Source: Chromobacterium violaceum ATCC 12472
Lineage (GTDB): Bacteria; Pseudomonadota; Gammaproteobacteria; Burkholderiales; Chromobacteriaceae
DNA length: 64,000 nucleotides
Reading direction: 5' to 3'
Assembly: GCF_000007705.1 (NCBI RefSeq)
Contig: NC_005085.1
Location: 310,001 to 374,000, forward strand
Part shown: positions 43,384 through 52,352 of the stretch, one piece after another
Layout of the letters: the number at the start of each line of letters is the position of its first letter
Position numbering within the stretch: position 1 is the stretch's first letter
Notes under the pieces: generated by a model
Databases searched by the model: none
What the model was told of the DNA's origin: nothing
What the model saw: only the letters and a program-made list of their open reading frames with translations
Program-made: the position numbers and the translations under genes

Positions 43384-44691
43384 TCAGTACTTGATGCAGG
43401 CGAGCAGGGCGATGTTGCGGGGGCGGATTGAACGAATAAAGCTGGAATCGGCGGGGTTGCTGATAGTCGTTGAATTAATGAAGTGAAGATTGGCCGCATT
43501 GGCTTGCGCCGGCTCATACCCAAGCGCGGACAGATTATTCGAAGACCAGTCGATGGCGCCCACGGTCTGCAAGCCATCATTGTCGACCAGCAACTGGGTA
43601 GAAATCTGGCTGGAACCGATGGCTCGGCCGGTATCCACGCCGCGTCCATTATCCCAGCCGCGGATGAACTCGCCGCAAAGGTTGGGCAATCCGAATGTCG
43701 TCGAGCCGTCGCCATTTCCATAGAGGCCGCCAATGGCGGCGAACAGCGCCGGGTAGTCCTTGCGCGCAACGGTCCGCCCGTCGGCGATCAGCCAGCCGGC
43801 CGGCGCGTCTTTCATCGCGAAGTAGGCCACCATGCCAGCCGGCGCGGCGGCATTGACCTGAGTCACGGTGGCGCCGTCGGCGATGCCGTAGCCGGCCAGC
43901 GTGGTGGCCTTGTCGGCTTTGTTCGATAGCTGCTTGGTGATCGAGGCTGCGTAATTGGCGTCGTTGCCCAGCGCCGCAGCCAGCTCTTGCAAGGTGTTCA
44001 GCGCGCCTGGCGCGCCGGCCACCAGATCATTGATTGCTTTTTGCAAGTCGGTCTTGCTGGCACCGTCGGTGATGCCGTAATCGGCCAGCGTGCTTTGCTG
44101 TCCGGTTTTCAGCAGCTTGACCCAGGGCTGCCAATTGCCGTCTTGCAGCCGCTGTTCGTAAGTGGCGCCGCCCCACATCCAGTAGACCTGGCTGCCCCAC
44201 TTATCGTTGAGGAAGTTGGCCAGCAGCATGCCGTTGCTTTTATCCGGGGTTCCGCTGACTAGGCTGCTGTCGACGTGGTAGAGGCCGTTGGGACGCACGG
44301 TTTGCAGCGAGCCGCTGGCGATGTTCTTGGCGTAGCCGGATAGGCCGGCGGCGTTCAGCGCCTGTTCGACGCGCAGCGGCGTCATCGCCTTGACGTTGTC
44401 GGTGCCCGCTTCCGCCTCGGCCTGGCTGGCGATGGCGATGCCGTAGCCGGCCAGTGTGGTGGGCTTGCTGTTGCCGCCCCAGGCGATGTTGCGCACGGCT
44501 TGCAGCAACTGGTCCTGGCGTGTCGAGTCAGGGGTCTGGCCGCTGTTCTTGATCACGATCAGCAGTTCCTGCGCGGCCGATTGCACGCCGTTCAGCCAGT
44601 CGGCGGAGACGATGGTGCCGAGCTCGCCGGTGGCGGGGTTGCCGTCATGAAACAGGCTGTCGGGGCTATTGATGGGTTTGAGATCTTGCAT
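43384..44691 (-). CDS. Phage tail fibre protein with tail-collar domain (fibre 3)
   Basis: 435 residues. The N-terminus (MQDLKPINSPDSLFHDGNPATGELGTIVSADWLN) is shared with the two other fibres and is probably the baseplate-attachment end. Repeated TTLAGYGI segments form the shaft. The C-terminus is a phage tail-collar domain (MVAYFAMKDAPAGWLIADGRTV ... GDGSTTFGLPNLCGEFIRGWDNGRG) that should bind receptors. Its middle is nearly identical to fibre 2. It has its own promoter-like motif upstream (44769-44812) but no chaperone gene of its own downstream. Confidence 0.9.
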   Translation of the reverse strand: MQDLKPINSPDSLFHDGNPATGELGTIVSADWLNGVQSAAQELLIVIKNSGQTPDSTRQDQLLQAVRNIAWGGNSKPTTLAGYGIAIASQAEAEAGTDNVKAMTPLRVEQALNAAGLSGYAKNIASGSLQTVRPNGLYHVDSSLVSGTPDKSNGMLLANFLNDKWGSQVYWMWGGATYEQRLQDGNWQPWVKLLKTGQQSTLADYGITDGASKTDLQKAINDLVAGAPGALNTLQELAAALGNDANYAASITKQLSNKADKATTLAGYGIADGATVTQVNAAAPAGMVAYFAMKDAPAGWLIADGRTVARKDYPALFAAIGGLYGNGDGSTTFGLPNLCGEFIRGWDNGRGVDTGRAIGSSQISTQLLVDNDGLQTVGAIDWSSNNLSALGYEPAQANAANLHFINSTTISNPADSSFIRSIRPRNIALLACIKY

Positions 44692-44768
44692 GGAAAACGC
44701 CTCCCGCTGGCTAAAGAAAAATCGGCCGCAGGGCCGATGACGGATGTCGCTGTTTGAGAATGACGGTT

Positions 44769-44812
44769 ATTGTGCGGGAGGCTGACGAGCGGGGTTAGTA
44801 GACGGGTGTCAG
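44769..44812 (-). promoter_or_regulatory. Putative tailocin late promoter, copy P3 (before fibre 3)
   Basis: On the minus strand CTGACACCCGTC ... CACAAT, with exactly 32 bases between CTGACA and CACAAT; the fibre ATG begins 77 bases after CACAAT. The same two blocks at the same spacing occur at 47065-47108 and 59595-59638. Confidence 0.65.
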
Positions 44813-44838
44813 CGCTGACATGATGGCGGGACGCATGG

Positions 44839-44864
44839 TAAAACCGCGCGTCAGCGCGGTTTTA
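44839..44864 (-). terminator. Terminator after fibre chaperone 2
   Basis: TAAAACCGCGC and GCGCGGTTTTA form an 11-bp stem with a GTCA loop, 28 bases past the stop of the gene at 44892; minus-strand T's follow the GC stem. Confidence 0.82.
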
Positions 44865-44891
44865 CGCAAGGCAAGTCTGGTTTGGGGCTGG

Positions 44892-45458
44892 CTACTGCGG
44901 TTTCATGTCCCAGCGTATGGCGGAGATTCGGGACGCGGCATCCGGTGCGGACAGGTCTAAGGCATCCAATTCATCTATCAAAGCCTGCTTGCGGCCGATG
45001 ATCTTGCCTGCCGCGGCGGCATAAGCGTCCGCCTTGGCTCGGACTCGGCGGACCAATTCTTCCACAGGCAAGCTCCGAGCTTGGGCGATTGCCGACAGCA
45101 TAGGAGTGGGCGCAGCCGGATTGAGGGCGATGTCGCGGGCTTCCCGTTCCTGTTGCGGCCAACTGTCGACCTCGCGTTCCGGATAGGCCTGGCGCAGCGC
45201 TGCCAGTTCTTGATCGCATGCGGCGCGGATGATGGCTTGCTGCTTGGCACGCAATTGTTCCGCTGCGGGTTGGGGGGCGATGTAGGGTTGAACGGCGCCA
45301 TCGCGTACCATCATTTCGCCTTGATCGCGCATTTGCCACTCGGTGTCGGTGCAGGCATGAAGCAACGAGGCATCGGGAAGGTGGCAGGCGTGGGACTCGG
45401 TGTCTATCCATTGCAGCACGAGGCCGTCCTGAGGGTTGAAGTAGGCGAATTTGCTCAT
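44892..45458 (-). CDS. Tail fibre assembly chaperone (cassette 2)
   Basis: 188 residues from ATG 45458 with GGAG upstream. It starts MSKFAYFNPQDGLVLQWIDTE and has a helical C-terminal half (AAPTPMLSAIAQARSLPVEELVRRV), the layout of phage tail-fibre assembly proteins. It would act in the cytoplasm, helping the adjacent fibre at 45470 to trimerise. It follows that gene by 11 bases. Confidence 0.72.
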   Translation of the reverse strand: MSKFAYFNPQDGLVLQWIDTESHACHLPDASLLHACTDTEWQMRDQGEMMVRDGAVQPYIAPQPAAEQLRAKQQAIIRAACDQELAALRQAYPEREVDSWPQQEREARDIALNPAAPTPMLSAIAQARSLPVEELVRRVRAKADAYAAAAGKIIGRKQALIDELDALDLSAPDAASRISAIRWDMKPQ

Positions 45459-45469
45459 TGATTGACTCC

Positions 45470-46987
45470 TTACCATTCGATGAAGATTACGCCGGGCGCG
45501 CCGTTGGCACCTGCGATGCCACCGCCGTCACTGCCTGCGAAGCCGCCGCCGCCGCCAGAGCCGAAGCCTGCGCCAGTTTGGGAAACACCGCCTGCCCAGT
45601 ACCATCCGACTGTGCTCCCGCCTCCGCCGAACGGCGAATTGCCGCCCAGCCCGCCGGGATAGCACATATTGGTAGTCGGTCCGCTCCAGCCTATGGTGCC
45701 CGGTGCCATGCCGGGGCCGCCATTACCTGGGCTGGCGCCATTCGCCCATATTCCGTTGGTATTGCCGGCGCCGCCGCCATTACCACCAGCCAGACTCAAG
45801 CCGATTTCGGCTATGGCGGTGGTGCCGCCGTTGGTGCCGCTGATGCCTGCGGAGCCTGTCGCGCCATTTTTCGGGCCGCCCAGACCTCCGCTGCCGCCGC
45901 CGCCGATGACGATGTTAAGGACTTGTCCTGGCCTGACCGGATAGTCCTGGCGCATGACATTGTTGCCGGCGCCGCCGCCGCCGCCTGCCGCCATGACGCT
46001 GGCGCTGCTCGCGCCGCTGCCGCCGCCGCCACCGCCGCCGCCGCAACCGGAGACATAGATGCGGGTCACGCCATCGGGCACGGTGAACTGGCCATTGCTG
46101 GTGAAGCGGGCGATGCGTTGAAAATAGCGGGCGTCGCTTTGCGTTTTGGTCTGCGCATCGCCTATGCCATAACCCGCCAGGGTGGTGGCTTTGCTTGCCT
46201 TGCCGGCCAGCTGATTGGTGATGGTGGCGGCGAAGTTCTGGTCATTGCCCAGCGCCGCCGCCAGCTCCTGCAAGGTGTTCAGCGCGCCCGGCGCGCCGGC
46301 CACCAGATTGTTGACTGCTGTTTGCAGATCGGTCTTGCTGGCGCCGTCGGTGATGCCGTAATCGGCCAGCGTGCTTTGCTGCCCGGTTTTCAGCAGCTTG
46401 ACCCAGGGCTGCCAGTTGCCGTTTTCCAGCCGCTGCTCGTAAGTGGCGCCGCCCCACATCCAGTAGACCTGGCTGCCCCATTTGTCGTTGAGGAAATTGG
46501 CGAGCAGCATGCCGTTGCTTTTATCCGGCGCGCCGCTGGTTTGACCGGCGTCTACATGGTAGAGGCCGTTGGGACGCACGGTTTGCAGCGATCCGCTGGC
46601 GATGTTTTTGGCGTAGCCCGACAGGCCGGCGGCGTTCAACGCCTGCTCCACGCGCAGCGGCGTCATCGCCTTGACGTTGTCGGTGCCCGCTTCCGCTTCG
46701 GCCTGGCTGGCGATGGCGATGCCGTAGCCGGCCAGTGTGGTGGGCTTGCTATTGCCGCCCCAGGCGATGTTCTGCACCGCTTGCTGCAGCTGATCCTTGC
46801 GGGAGGGGTCGGGGCTTTGGCCGCTGGTCTTGAGCAGGGTCAGCACTTCTTGTTGCGTGGATTGCACGGCGGACTGCATGCCGTTCAGCCACTCGGAGGT
46901 GACTACGGTGCCGAGTTCGCCGGTGTAGGGGTTGCCGTCGTGGAACAGGCCGTCCGGGCTGTTGATGGGTTTGAGCTGGTCTTGCAT
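45470..46987 (-). CDS. Phage tail fibre protein with glycine-rich tip (fibre 2)
   Basis: 505 residues. The N-terminal ~340 share the attachment end and shaft with fibre 3 (long stretches such as NGMLLANFLNDKWGSQVYWM match). The last ~170 are a Gly-rich tip (VSGCGGGGGGGGSGASS ... GAPGVIFIEW), the polyglycine-helix type of receptor-binding domain known from T2-like adhesins. It differs completely from the tips of fibres 1 and 3. Preceded by promoter-like copy P2. Confidence 0.9.
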   Translation of the reverse strand: MQDQLKPINSPDGLFHDGNPYTGELGTVVTSEWLNGMQSAVQSTQQEVLTLLKTSGQSPDPSRKDQLQQAVQNIAWGGNSKPTTLAGYGIAIASQAEAEAGTDNVKAMTPLRVEQALNAAGLSGYAKNIASGSLQTVRPNGLYHVDAGQTSGAPDKSNGMLLANFLNDKWGSQVYWMWGGATYEQRLENGNWQPWVKLLKTGQQSTLADYGITDGASKTDLQTAVNNLVAGAPGALNTLQELAAALGNDQNFAATITNQLAGKASKATTLAGYGIGDAQTKTQSDARYFQRIARFTSNGQFTVPDGVTRIYVSGCGGGGGGGGSGASSASVMAAGGGGGAGNNVMRQDYPVRPGQVLNIVIGGGGSGGLGGPKNGATGSAGISGTNGGTTAIAEIGLSLAGGNGGGAGNTNGIWANGASPGNGGPGMAPGTIGWSGPTTNMCYPGGLGGNSPFGGGGSTVGWYWAGGVSQTGAGFGSGGGGGFAGSDGGGIAGANGAPGVIFIEW

Positions 46988-47064
46988 GTGAGGCGCCTCC
47001 CGCTGGTAAAGAGAAATCGGCCGCCGGGGCCGATGACAGATGTCGCTGATTTGGAATGACGGCG

Positions 47065-47108
47065 ATTGTGCGGGAAGCCGGCGCGGCGGCTCAGTGGACG
47101 GATGTCAG
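47065..47108 (-). promoter_or_regulatory. Putative tailocin late promoter, copy P2 (before fibre 2)
   Basis: Minus strand CTGACATCCGTC ... CACAAT with 32 bases between the blocks; fibre ATG 77 bases beyond, as for P3. The flanking ~115 bp are also similar to the DNA before fibre 3. Confidence 0.65.
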
Positions 47109-47123
47109 TGCGGCCAGCGCGAA

Positions 47124-47148
47124 AAACGGCAGCGTGGCGCTGCCGTTT
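47124..47148 (-). terminator. Terminator after fibre chaperone 1
   Basis: AAACGGCAGCG and CGCTGCCGTTT, 11-bp stem, TGG loop; on the minus strand the stem is followed by TT. It lies 22 bases past the stop of the gene at 47171 and just before promoter-like copy P2. Confidence 0.8.
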
Positions 47149-47170
47149 CCAGGTGTCGCGAGCTAGGTTT

Positions 47171-47749
47171 TTAGGCAGGCTGCTTGGGCCAGTCTGCGCC
47201 CACCAGCCGTGGCCACATCGCCAGGTCCGGCAGGCGGGACAGGTCCACGCAGTAGCGCTTCCAGGCGGCCAGCTTTTGCAGTTCGTCGGCGGTGGCGATG
47301 CCGATGGACTCGGCGTCTTCCAGCGGGCGGCGGGCGGCGTAGGCGTCGGCTAGGCGCTGCTTCAATTCCGCGGCAGTTTTCTGCGCCAGCGCGGCGGACT
47401 GAGCCGTTTTGTTGATGCTCCAGCCCTTGCCGTCCCAGGTTGGGAATTCGCACGGTTGCAGCAGCGTGGCGCGCAGGCTGTCCGGGGTGTCGCCCAGACG
47501 GGCCTGGACTGGTTGCGCGGTGTCGACGCTCCACAGTTTGACGGCGCGCCAGTCGGGCAAGATGGTCCAGCCGCCGTCGCGGAACACTGCGGTCTGGCGT
47601 TCGGCGGCGGCTGGCGGCGGCAGCTCGGTGCTGTGGGCCGGCAGCAGCCAGACACCGGGTTGCAGCGGCGACGGATCGGCTGCGGTCGGCCCCTGGTATT
47701 CGCCGGTTTGCGGGTGGTAGGCGTAGACGGTTTTGTTGTTGTCTTGCAT
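47171..47749 (-). CDS. Tail fibre assembly chaperone (cassette 1)
   Basis: 192 residues from ATG 47749. The N-terminus YAYHPQTGEYQGPTAADPSPLQPGVWLLPAHSTELPPP and C-terminal RLPDLAMWPRLVGADWPKQPA are typical of Caudovirales fibre-assembly proteins (the DUF4376/tail-fibre assembly type). Downstream partner of the fibre at 47760, 10 bases apart. Confidence 0.85.
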   Translation of the reverse strand: MQDNNKTVYAYHPQTGEYQGPTAADPSPLQPGVWLLPAHSTELPPPAAAERQTAVFRDGGWTILPDWRAVKLWSVDTAQPVQARLGDTPDSLRATLLQPCEFPTWDGKGWSINKTAQSAALAQKTAAELKQRLADAYAARRPLEDAESIGIATADELQKLAAWKRYCVDLSRLPDLAMWPRLVGADWPKQPA

Positions 47750-47759
47750 GGTGGAATCC

Positions 47760-49535
47760 TCAGTATTTGATGCAGGCGAGCAGGGCGATGTTGCGGGGGC
47801 GGGTGGAACCATAGCCGTTGGCCCAGCCGCCGGAGTCCAGATCGGGAAGATAAACCCCGTTGGCGGTGGAGACTGATAGTCCTAAGTCATATTTGTTTTT
47901 GTCGACGGGGTCTGCGCCTAAGTCCAGGTAGCCAATGACTGTGTTGTCGTTGCGGTGGACTAGGCTAGCTACGCACGGCGAAGTAAGAGACGGATCGGAG
48001 AATGTTAAGGTACCTTTTTGCCAGGTGCCAAAGCCGCGCCCGTTATCCACACCGCGACCGTCATCCCATCCGCGCACGAACTCGCCGCGCAGGTCCGGCA
48101 GGTTGAAGGTGGTGGAACCGTCGCCTGCGCCATAATAGGTTCCCAGCGCCGCGAACAAGGACGGATAGTCCTTGCGGCTCACCGCCGCGCCGTTGGCCTT
48201 CAGCCAGCCCAGCGGCGGAGCGGACATGGCGAAGAAGGCGACCTGGCCGGTCAGGTAGTCTTCGTGGATCAGCGTGCGCCAGGGGTTCCAGCGGCCAGTT
48301 GTTCCGTCGTCATTGCGCGTGCGAAAACGCATCATGCTGCCGTTGCCGTAATCCGCGGTTAATTGGCAGCTGTAGTTGATGTTGTTGTCCACCAAGCCGC
48401 CAAAGGCGATAAACGGGCCATAGATGCCGCTGGAAGTACCGTAGTTGAACCCCATTTCTCCTGCGGCGACCGACGTATCCAGCGAGGTCTTGTCATCGGC
48501 ATGGATGCGGCCCCGCCGCTTCTTGATGAACTGGCCATCATTGCCGCTGTGCCAGACGCGATATTCGCCGCCGGCGGCTTCCTTCAGCACCAGGGTATCG
48601 TCGCCATAACCCTTATGCACCAGCGCCACCGCGCTGTTGCCGGGACGGTGCAGGCCCAGGGCCGGGAAGTCGGTGCCGGTGGAGCGCAGTTCCAGCGTGC
48701 CGTTGGTGTAGAGATTGTTGTCGTAGACGTTAGGCGTGGTTTTGACGATCTGCGCGGTCTGGGCGGTGGACAGCGCCAGCGTGTTGATGCCGTAGCCGGC
48801 CAGCGAACTGGACTTGTCGGCCTTGCCGGCCAGCTTGTTGGTGATGGTGGCGGCGAAGTTGTTGTCGTTGTCCAGCGCCGCGGCCAGTTCCTGCAGCGTG
48901 TTCAGCGCGCCCGGCGCGCCGCTGACCAGCCCGTCCACCGCCGCCTTCAGCTCGGCCTTGGTGGCGCCGTCGGTGATGCCATAACCGGCCAGCGTGGTGG
49001 CGGCGTCGGCCAGCCTCTGCCATTGGCTCCAGTTATCGCGGTAGCGGCAGCGGTACCAGCAGCCGGCGTTGTCGTAGCACTGGTATTGCTGATAGACCAT
49101 CAGACCATCGGAGAAAACAAACAACAGGCCAGCATGCGGAGTTGGGTAGTTGGCGCCGTTGGCGGCGTAATCGTTGCCCGGATTGTGATAGAGACCGTCG
49201 TCGACGATATTGTTCAAGTCGATCTTGTCGCCCAGTTGCGGCCGCAGGGTCAGGCCGTCGGCGATGCCGTAGCCCGCCAGGGTAGTCGGCTTGGCATTAC
49301 CGCCCCAGGCCAGCTGCTTGATCGCCTGCAGCAGCTGATCCTGGCGCGCTGGATCGGCTTTCTGGCCATTGTTGCTGCCGATCACGGACAGCACTTCCTG
49401 CTGGGTGGCCTGGAGGGCGGACTGCACCGTGTTCAGCCAGTCGGCGGAGACGATGGTGCCCAGCTCGCCGGTGGAGGGATTGCCGTCGTGGAACTTCTGG
49501 TCCGGGGTGGGAACGGGCTTGATCGGGTCTTGCAT
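47760..49535 (-). CDS. Phage tail fibre protein with tail-collar domain (fibre 1)
   Basis: 591 residues from ATG 49535. Same N-terminal attachment end (KPVPTPDQKFHDGNPSTGELGTIVSADWLN) and TTLAGYGI shaft motifs as fibres 2 and 3. A unique middle (VYDNNLYTNGTLELRSTGTDFPALGL...) is followed by a C-terminal collar domain (GWLKANGAAVSRKDYPSLF ... GDGSTTFNLPDLRGEFVRGWDDGRG). It is directly after the gp48-like baseplate gene, where a phage fibre gene is expected, so it is probably the original fibre. Confidence 0.92.
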   Translation of the reverse strand: MQDPIKPVPTPDQKFHDGNPSTGELGTIVSADWLNTVQSALQATQQEVLSVIGSNNGQKADPARQDQLLQAIKQLAWGGNAKPTTLAGYGIADGLTLRPQLGDKIDLNNIVDDGLYHNPGNDYAANGANYPTPHAGLLFVFSDGLMVYQQYQCYDNAGCWYRCRYRDNWSQWQRLADAATTLAGYGITDGATKAELKAAVDGLVSGAPGALNTLQELAAALDNDNNFAATITNKLAGKADKSSSLAGYGINTLALSTAQTAQIVKTTPNVYDNNLYTNGTLELRSTGTDFPALGLHRPGNSAVALVHKGYGDDTLVLKEAAGGEYRVWHSGNDGQFIKKRRGRIHADDKTSLDTSVAAGEMGFNYGTSSGIYGPFIAFGGLVDNNINYSCQLTADYGNGSMMRFRTRNDDGTTGRWNPWRTLIHEDYLTGQVAFFAMSAPPLGWLKANGAAVSRKDYPSLFAALGTYYGAGDGSTTFNLPDLRGEFVRGWDDGRGVDNGRGFGTWQKGTLTFSDPSLTSPCVASLVHRNDNTVIGYLDLGADPVDKNKYDLGLSVSTANGVYLPDLDSGGWANGYGSTRPRNIALLACIKY

Positions 49536-49642
49536 GAAGCGCTCCTGGAAAAGGATGGGACAGGGACAGCCGATTGGGGATCGGCGCCGGGGGAAGGGAA
49601 AGGCGGGAGGAAACGCGCGGGAAGCGCGCGTTTGGAGACGGT

Positions 49643-50221
49643 TTACGGCTGGTAGGCGAAGTAGACGAAGGTATGGGCCGGCTTGAGGTCGTTGAACAGT
49701 TCTTCCAGCCTGGGGTCGCCGAAGGCGCACAGGCGTTCGCCCGCCAGCGATTGGCCGGCGCGGAACTGGTAGGGGCGGACCTTGCTGCCGAATACGGTCA
49801 CCTGCCATACCCAGGGGATGTCGGCGCTCCACAGCTGCTGGCCGGCGCGGTTGACGCCGGCGCGGAACGGCTGCGGCTCGGCGATCTGGATCTTGTAGCC
49901 CATGCCGGCGGCCAGGCGGGTGAAGTAGGGAATGGACAGGCCGCCGGTCTCGGCCAGCTTGGCCAGCACCGCCTGCCGGCGTTGCTGGTAGGTGGCGTCG
50001 GAGGGCGGCGTCAGACCGCATACCCGCTCCCATTCCGGCAGCATCGCCTCCGCCTGCAAGGGCGTGACGGCGCCGGCCAACTGATGGGCGGAATGCTGCG
50101 CGCGGTCCAGCGCCGCGCCCTCGCTGGCCAGCTCGGCCTGCAGCCGCGGGCTGTCCGGGCTGTAGCTGACCGGCGGCAGCAGCCGGGTCAGCAAGTCCTG
50201 ATAGGGCGGTTGCGGCGTCAT
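49643..50221 (-). CDS. Mu gp48-like baseplate/tail protein (YmfQ, DUF2313)
   Basis: 192 residues; ATG 50221 overlaps the stop of the gp47-like gene. Features of the YmfQ family: MLPEWERVCGLTPPSDATYQQRRQAVLAKLAETGGLSIPYF and ending GDPRLEELFNDLKPAHTFVYFAYQP. In Mu this protein sits at the baseplate rim and links fibres. Gene order supports the call. Confidence 0.9.
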   Translation of the reverse strand: MTPQPPYQDLLTRLLPPVSYSPDSPRLQAELASEGAALDRAQHSAHQLAGAVTPLQAEAMLPEWERVCGLTPPSDATYQQRRQAVLAKLAETGGLSIPYFTRLAAGMGYKIQIAEPQPFRAGVNRAGQQLWSADIPWVWQVTVFGSKVRPYQFRAGQSLAGERLCAFGDPRLEELFNDLKPAHTFVYFAYQP

Positions 50222-51306
50222 TTCAGCAGCCCCACAGTCAGTTTGCCCAGCCGCAGCCATTCCACTTTAGTGGGATCAGAGACTGGATCGACGTTGCCGG
50301 CCGGCGAGTTGAGCTGGCGGTCCTGCACGCCGGGCAGGTCGGAGATCAGCGCCTCGATCCGGCTCTTGACCAGCCGCTCGCCTGGCGCCAAGCCGGCGAA
50401 GTAGGCTTGCAGCGTCTGCTGCAGCAACGGCGTGAACGCGTCCAGGTTCGCGCCGCCCAGATTGAGCGCGACGTCGATGTCTACCGGGCGCGGGGTCGGC
50501 GCCAGCACCAGGCAGCTCTTGGCGGTGACCGGGCGCAAATCCTCGATATGGGCCTGTACATTGTTCAGAATTTCCTGCGACGGCAAGTCGCCGTTGGCGG
50601 TGATCACCACGTCCACGGTGCCCAGGCCGCGGCGCAGCGGATAGACGTAGGCGGCGGAGACGCCCTTCACTTCCATCGCCCAGCGGCGGTAGTCGTGCCT
50701 GTTGCCGCCGGCCGGCGGGCGGCGGATCAGCTCCAGCAGCCGGTCCAGCAAGGCCGCGTCGTCCTCCACGTCCACGCCGTTGCGCATGCTGAGCAGCAGC
50801 GCCTTGGCGCTGACGCCGGACGGAGCCTGCATCAGTTCCACCGGCAGGCTCTCCGGCTGATTGCCGGCGGCGCCGGCCTGGCTGGCGAAGATGGGCAGCT
50901 CGGCCTGGCCGTTGGCGTCCAGCCTGGCGGCGTAGGGGCTGCCGTCCGGATTGGCGGCGGGGGTGGCGTACAGCTGCTCGCCGATGCGCAGTTGCAGGCT
51001 GCCGCTGACGACGGCGCCGGCGTTGCCGCTGATCCGCAGCGTGCCGCTGGCGGCGGCGGCCGGCTTGCGCACGATGCCGCGCAGGCGGGCGTGCTGTTCC
51101 AGGTATTCGCTGTCGGCGGTGTCGGGGAAGATCTGGCGGGCGATCCAGCTCTGGTGCTGGTACAGGCCCTCCACCGCGCTGGCCACCGAGCTGGCGCGGA
51201 CGAAGTAGTCGCTGTCCGGCGCGATGTCGGCATCAGCGCGCAGGTTTTGCAGGTCGCGCAGCAGCGTATCGCGGATGCTGGCGAAATCGGGAGTGGACAG
51301 GGGCAT
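50218..51306 (-). CDS. Mu gp47-like baseplate J protein
   Basis: 362 residues from ATG 51306, overlapping the gp46 stop (ATGA). Baseplate_J pattern: DYFVRASSVASAVEGLYQHQSWIARQIFPDTADSEYLEQHARLRGI, then KGVSAAYVYPLRRGLGTVDVVI and a C-terminal RLVKSRIEALISDLPGVQD. It would be a wedge protein of the contractile baseplate. Confidence 0.93.
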   Translation of the reverse strand: MPLSTPDFASIRDTLLRDLQNLRADADIAPDSDYFVRASSVASAVEGLYQHQSWIARQIFPDTADSEYLEQHARLRGIVRKPAAAASGTLRISGNAGAVVSGSLQLRIGEQLYATPAANPDGSPYAARLDANGQAELPIFASQAGAAGNQPESLPVELMQAPSGVSAKALLLSMRNGVDVEDDAALLDRLLELIRRPPAGGNRHDYRRWAMEVKGVSAAYVYPLRRGLGTVDVVITANGDLPSQEILNNVQAHIEDLRPVTAKSCLVLAPTPRPVDIDVALNLGGANLDAFTPLLQQTLQAYFAGLAPGERLVKSRIEALISDLPGVQDRQLNSPAGNVDPVSDPTKVEWLRLGKLTVGLLK

Positions 51307-51656
51307 CAGGCTATCCTCACTTGGTGTTGGAAATGGCGGATGTGGCCGCCGGTTTCGGCGACTTCGATGTTCAGGAGCAGCCGGCCGGGGCCTTGCCGCT
51401 GCGACGACACCTGGACGCGGCTGGCGCGGCCGTCCTGCAGCAGCGGCTGCAGCGCCTGCTCGGCGTACTGGCAGGCCAAGAGGTCGATGCGGTTGCTGTC
51501 CTTGCTGCGGGACAGCTCGTGCAGGCGCGAGCCCAGCGTCGGGTCGGCCCACCAGCCGCCCAGCGGGGTCATCAGGCGCAGGTAGACGGCGTTGGCGAGG
51601 GTGTCGGTGGAGGGGCCGGCGTAGTCGCCGGTGATGGGGTCCAGCAATGGGTCCAT
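51306..51656 (-). CDS. Mu gp46-like baseplate wedge protein (gp25-type)
   Basis: 116 residues. DYAGPSTDTLANAVYLRLMTPLGGWWADPTLGSRLHEL matches the Mu gp46/GPW-gp25 family. It belongs to the core baseplate bundle with the gp47-like protein, with which its reading frame overlaps. Confidence 0.9.
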   Translation of the reverse strand: MDPLLDPITGDYAGPSTDTLANAVYLRLMTPLGGWWADPTLGSRLHELSRSKDSNRIDLLACQYAEQALQPLLQDGRASRVQVSSQRQGPGRLLLNIEVAETGGHIRHFQHQVRIA

Positions 51657-51715
51657 GGCGTTATTTTCCGGGTTTGGCGGTTATGGGATCAGGGGACGAG
51701 GGTCAGTGGCGCGGC

Positions 51716-52342
51716 TTACTTGGGCGGGCTGGTGACGCCGCCGGAGTCGCCGTTGTGGATGTGGCCTTGCAGGCTGATGCCGCCGGCCTTCACGTCGCCG
51801 CTGGCGCTGACGCTGCCGGTGACCTTGGCGCCGCCGCCGCCCTGGATGGCTAGGCCGCCGTTGCCGCTGATCTGGCCCTGGGCGACGAACTGCGCGCTGG
51901 TGTTCAGCGTGGGCGTGGTGAAGCTGGCTTGTTCGCTGGCGTTGACCTGCCAGGTCTTGCAGTCGAGCTGGAAGGTGTCGCACTCCACGGCGATGATCCT
52001 GCCGCGTTTGAGCACGATCTTGCTGCCTTCGTCGCTGTACAGCGCCACCTCGCCCGGTTGCAGCGATTGCAGCCGGTAGCTGCCGTGCTCGGTGGCGATC
52101 ACCACGCTGTGGCTGGTGCGGCCGCCCAGCGGCAGCACCATGGCCATGCTGCCCGGCGGGGGGTTGGAGGTGTAGCCGTAATGCTGGAACAGCTCGGCGT
52201 CCTGCAGCCGCTCGCCGGCCAGCGCGTCGGCCTGCGCGGCCTGCACGCCGCCGTCGCTGTCCACATGGGTGAGCACCGCGCGGAAGCCCTGGCGCACATT
52301 GCTGAAGGCGCGGCGGATGCGTTGGTCTACTTCATGCCACAT
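51716..52342 (-). CDS. Mu gp45-like baseplate assembly protein V (spike)
   Basis: 208 residues; GAGGAGACCAATATG start. An OB-fold region (VQAAQADALAGERLQDAELFQHYGYTSNPPPGSMAMVLPLGG) is followed by a beta-helix-like tail (QGQISGNGGLAIQGGGGAKVTGSVSASGDVKAGGISLQGHIHNGDSGG). The HxH near the end resembles the iron-binding spike tip of gpV/Mu gp45. This is the membrane-piercing central spike. Confidence 0.93.
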   Translation of the reverse strand: MWHEVDQRIRRAFSNVRQGFRAVLTHVDSDGGVQAAQADALAGERLQDAELFQHYGYTSNPPPGSMAMVLPLGGRTSHSVVIATEHGSYRLQSLQPGEVALYSDEGSKIVLKRGRIIAVECDTFQLDCKTWQVNASEQASFTTPTLNTSAQFVAQGQISGNGGLAIQGGGGAKVTGSVSASGDVKAGGISLQGHIHNGDSGGVTSPPK

Positions 52343-52352
52343 ATTGGTCTCC

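Noticed and set aside
45470-46060. Gly-rich region as a PE-PGRS-like or collagen-like gene of its own
   Set aside because: It is in frame with the fibre N-terminus and is the receptor-binding tip of fibre 2.
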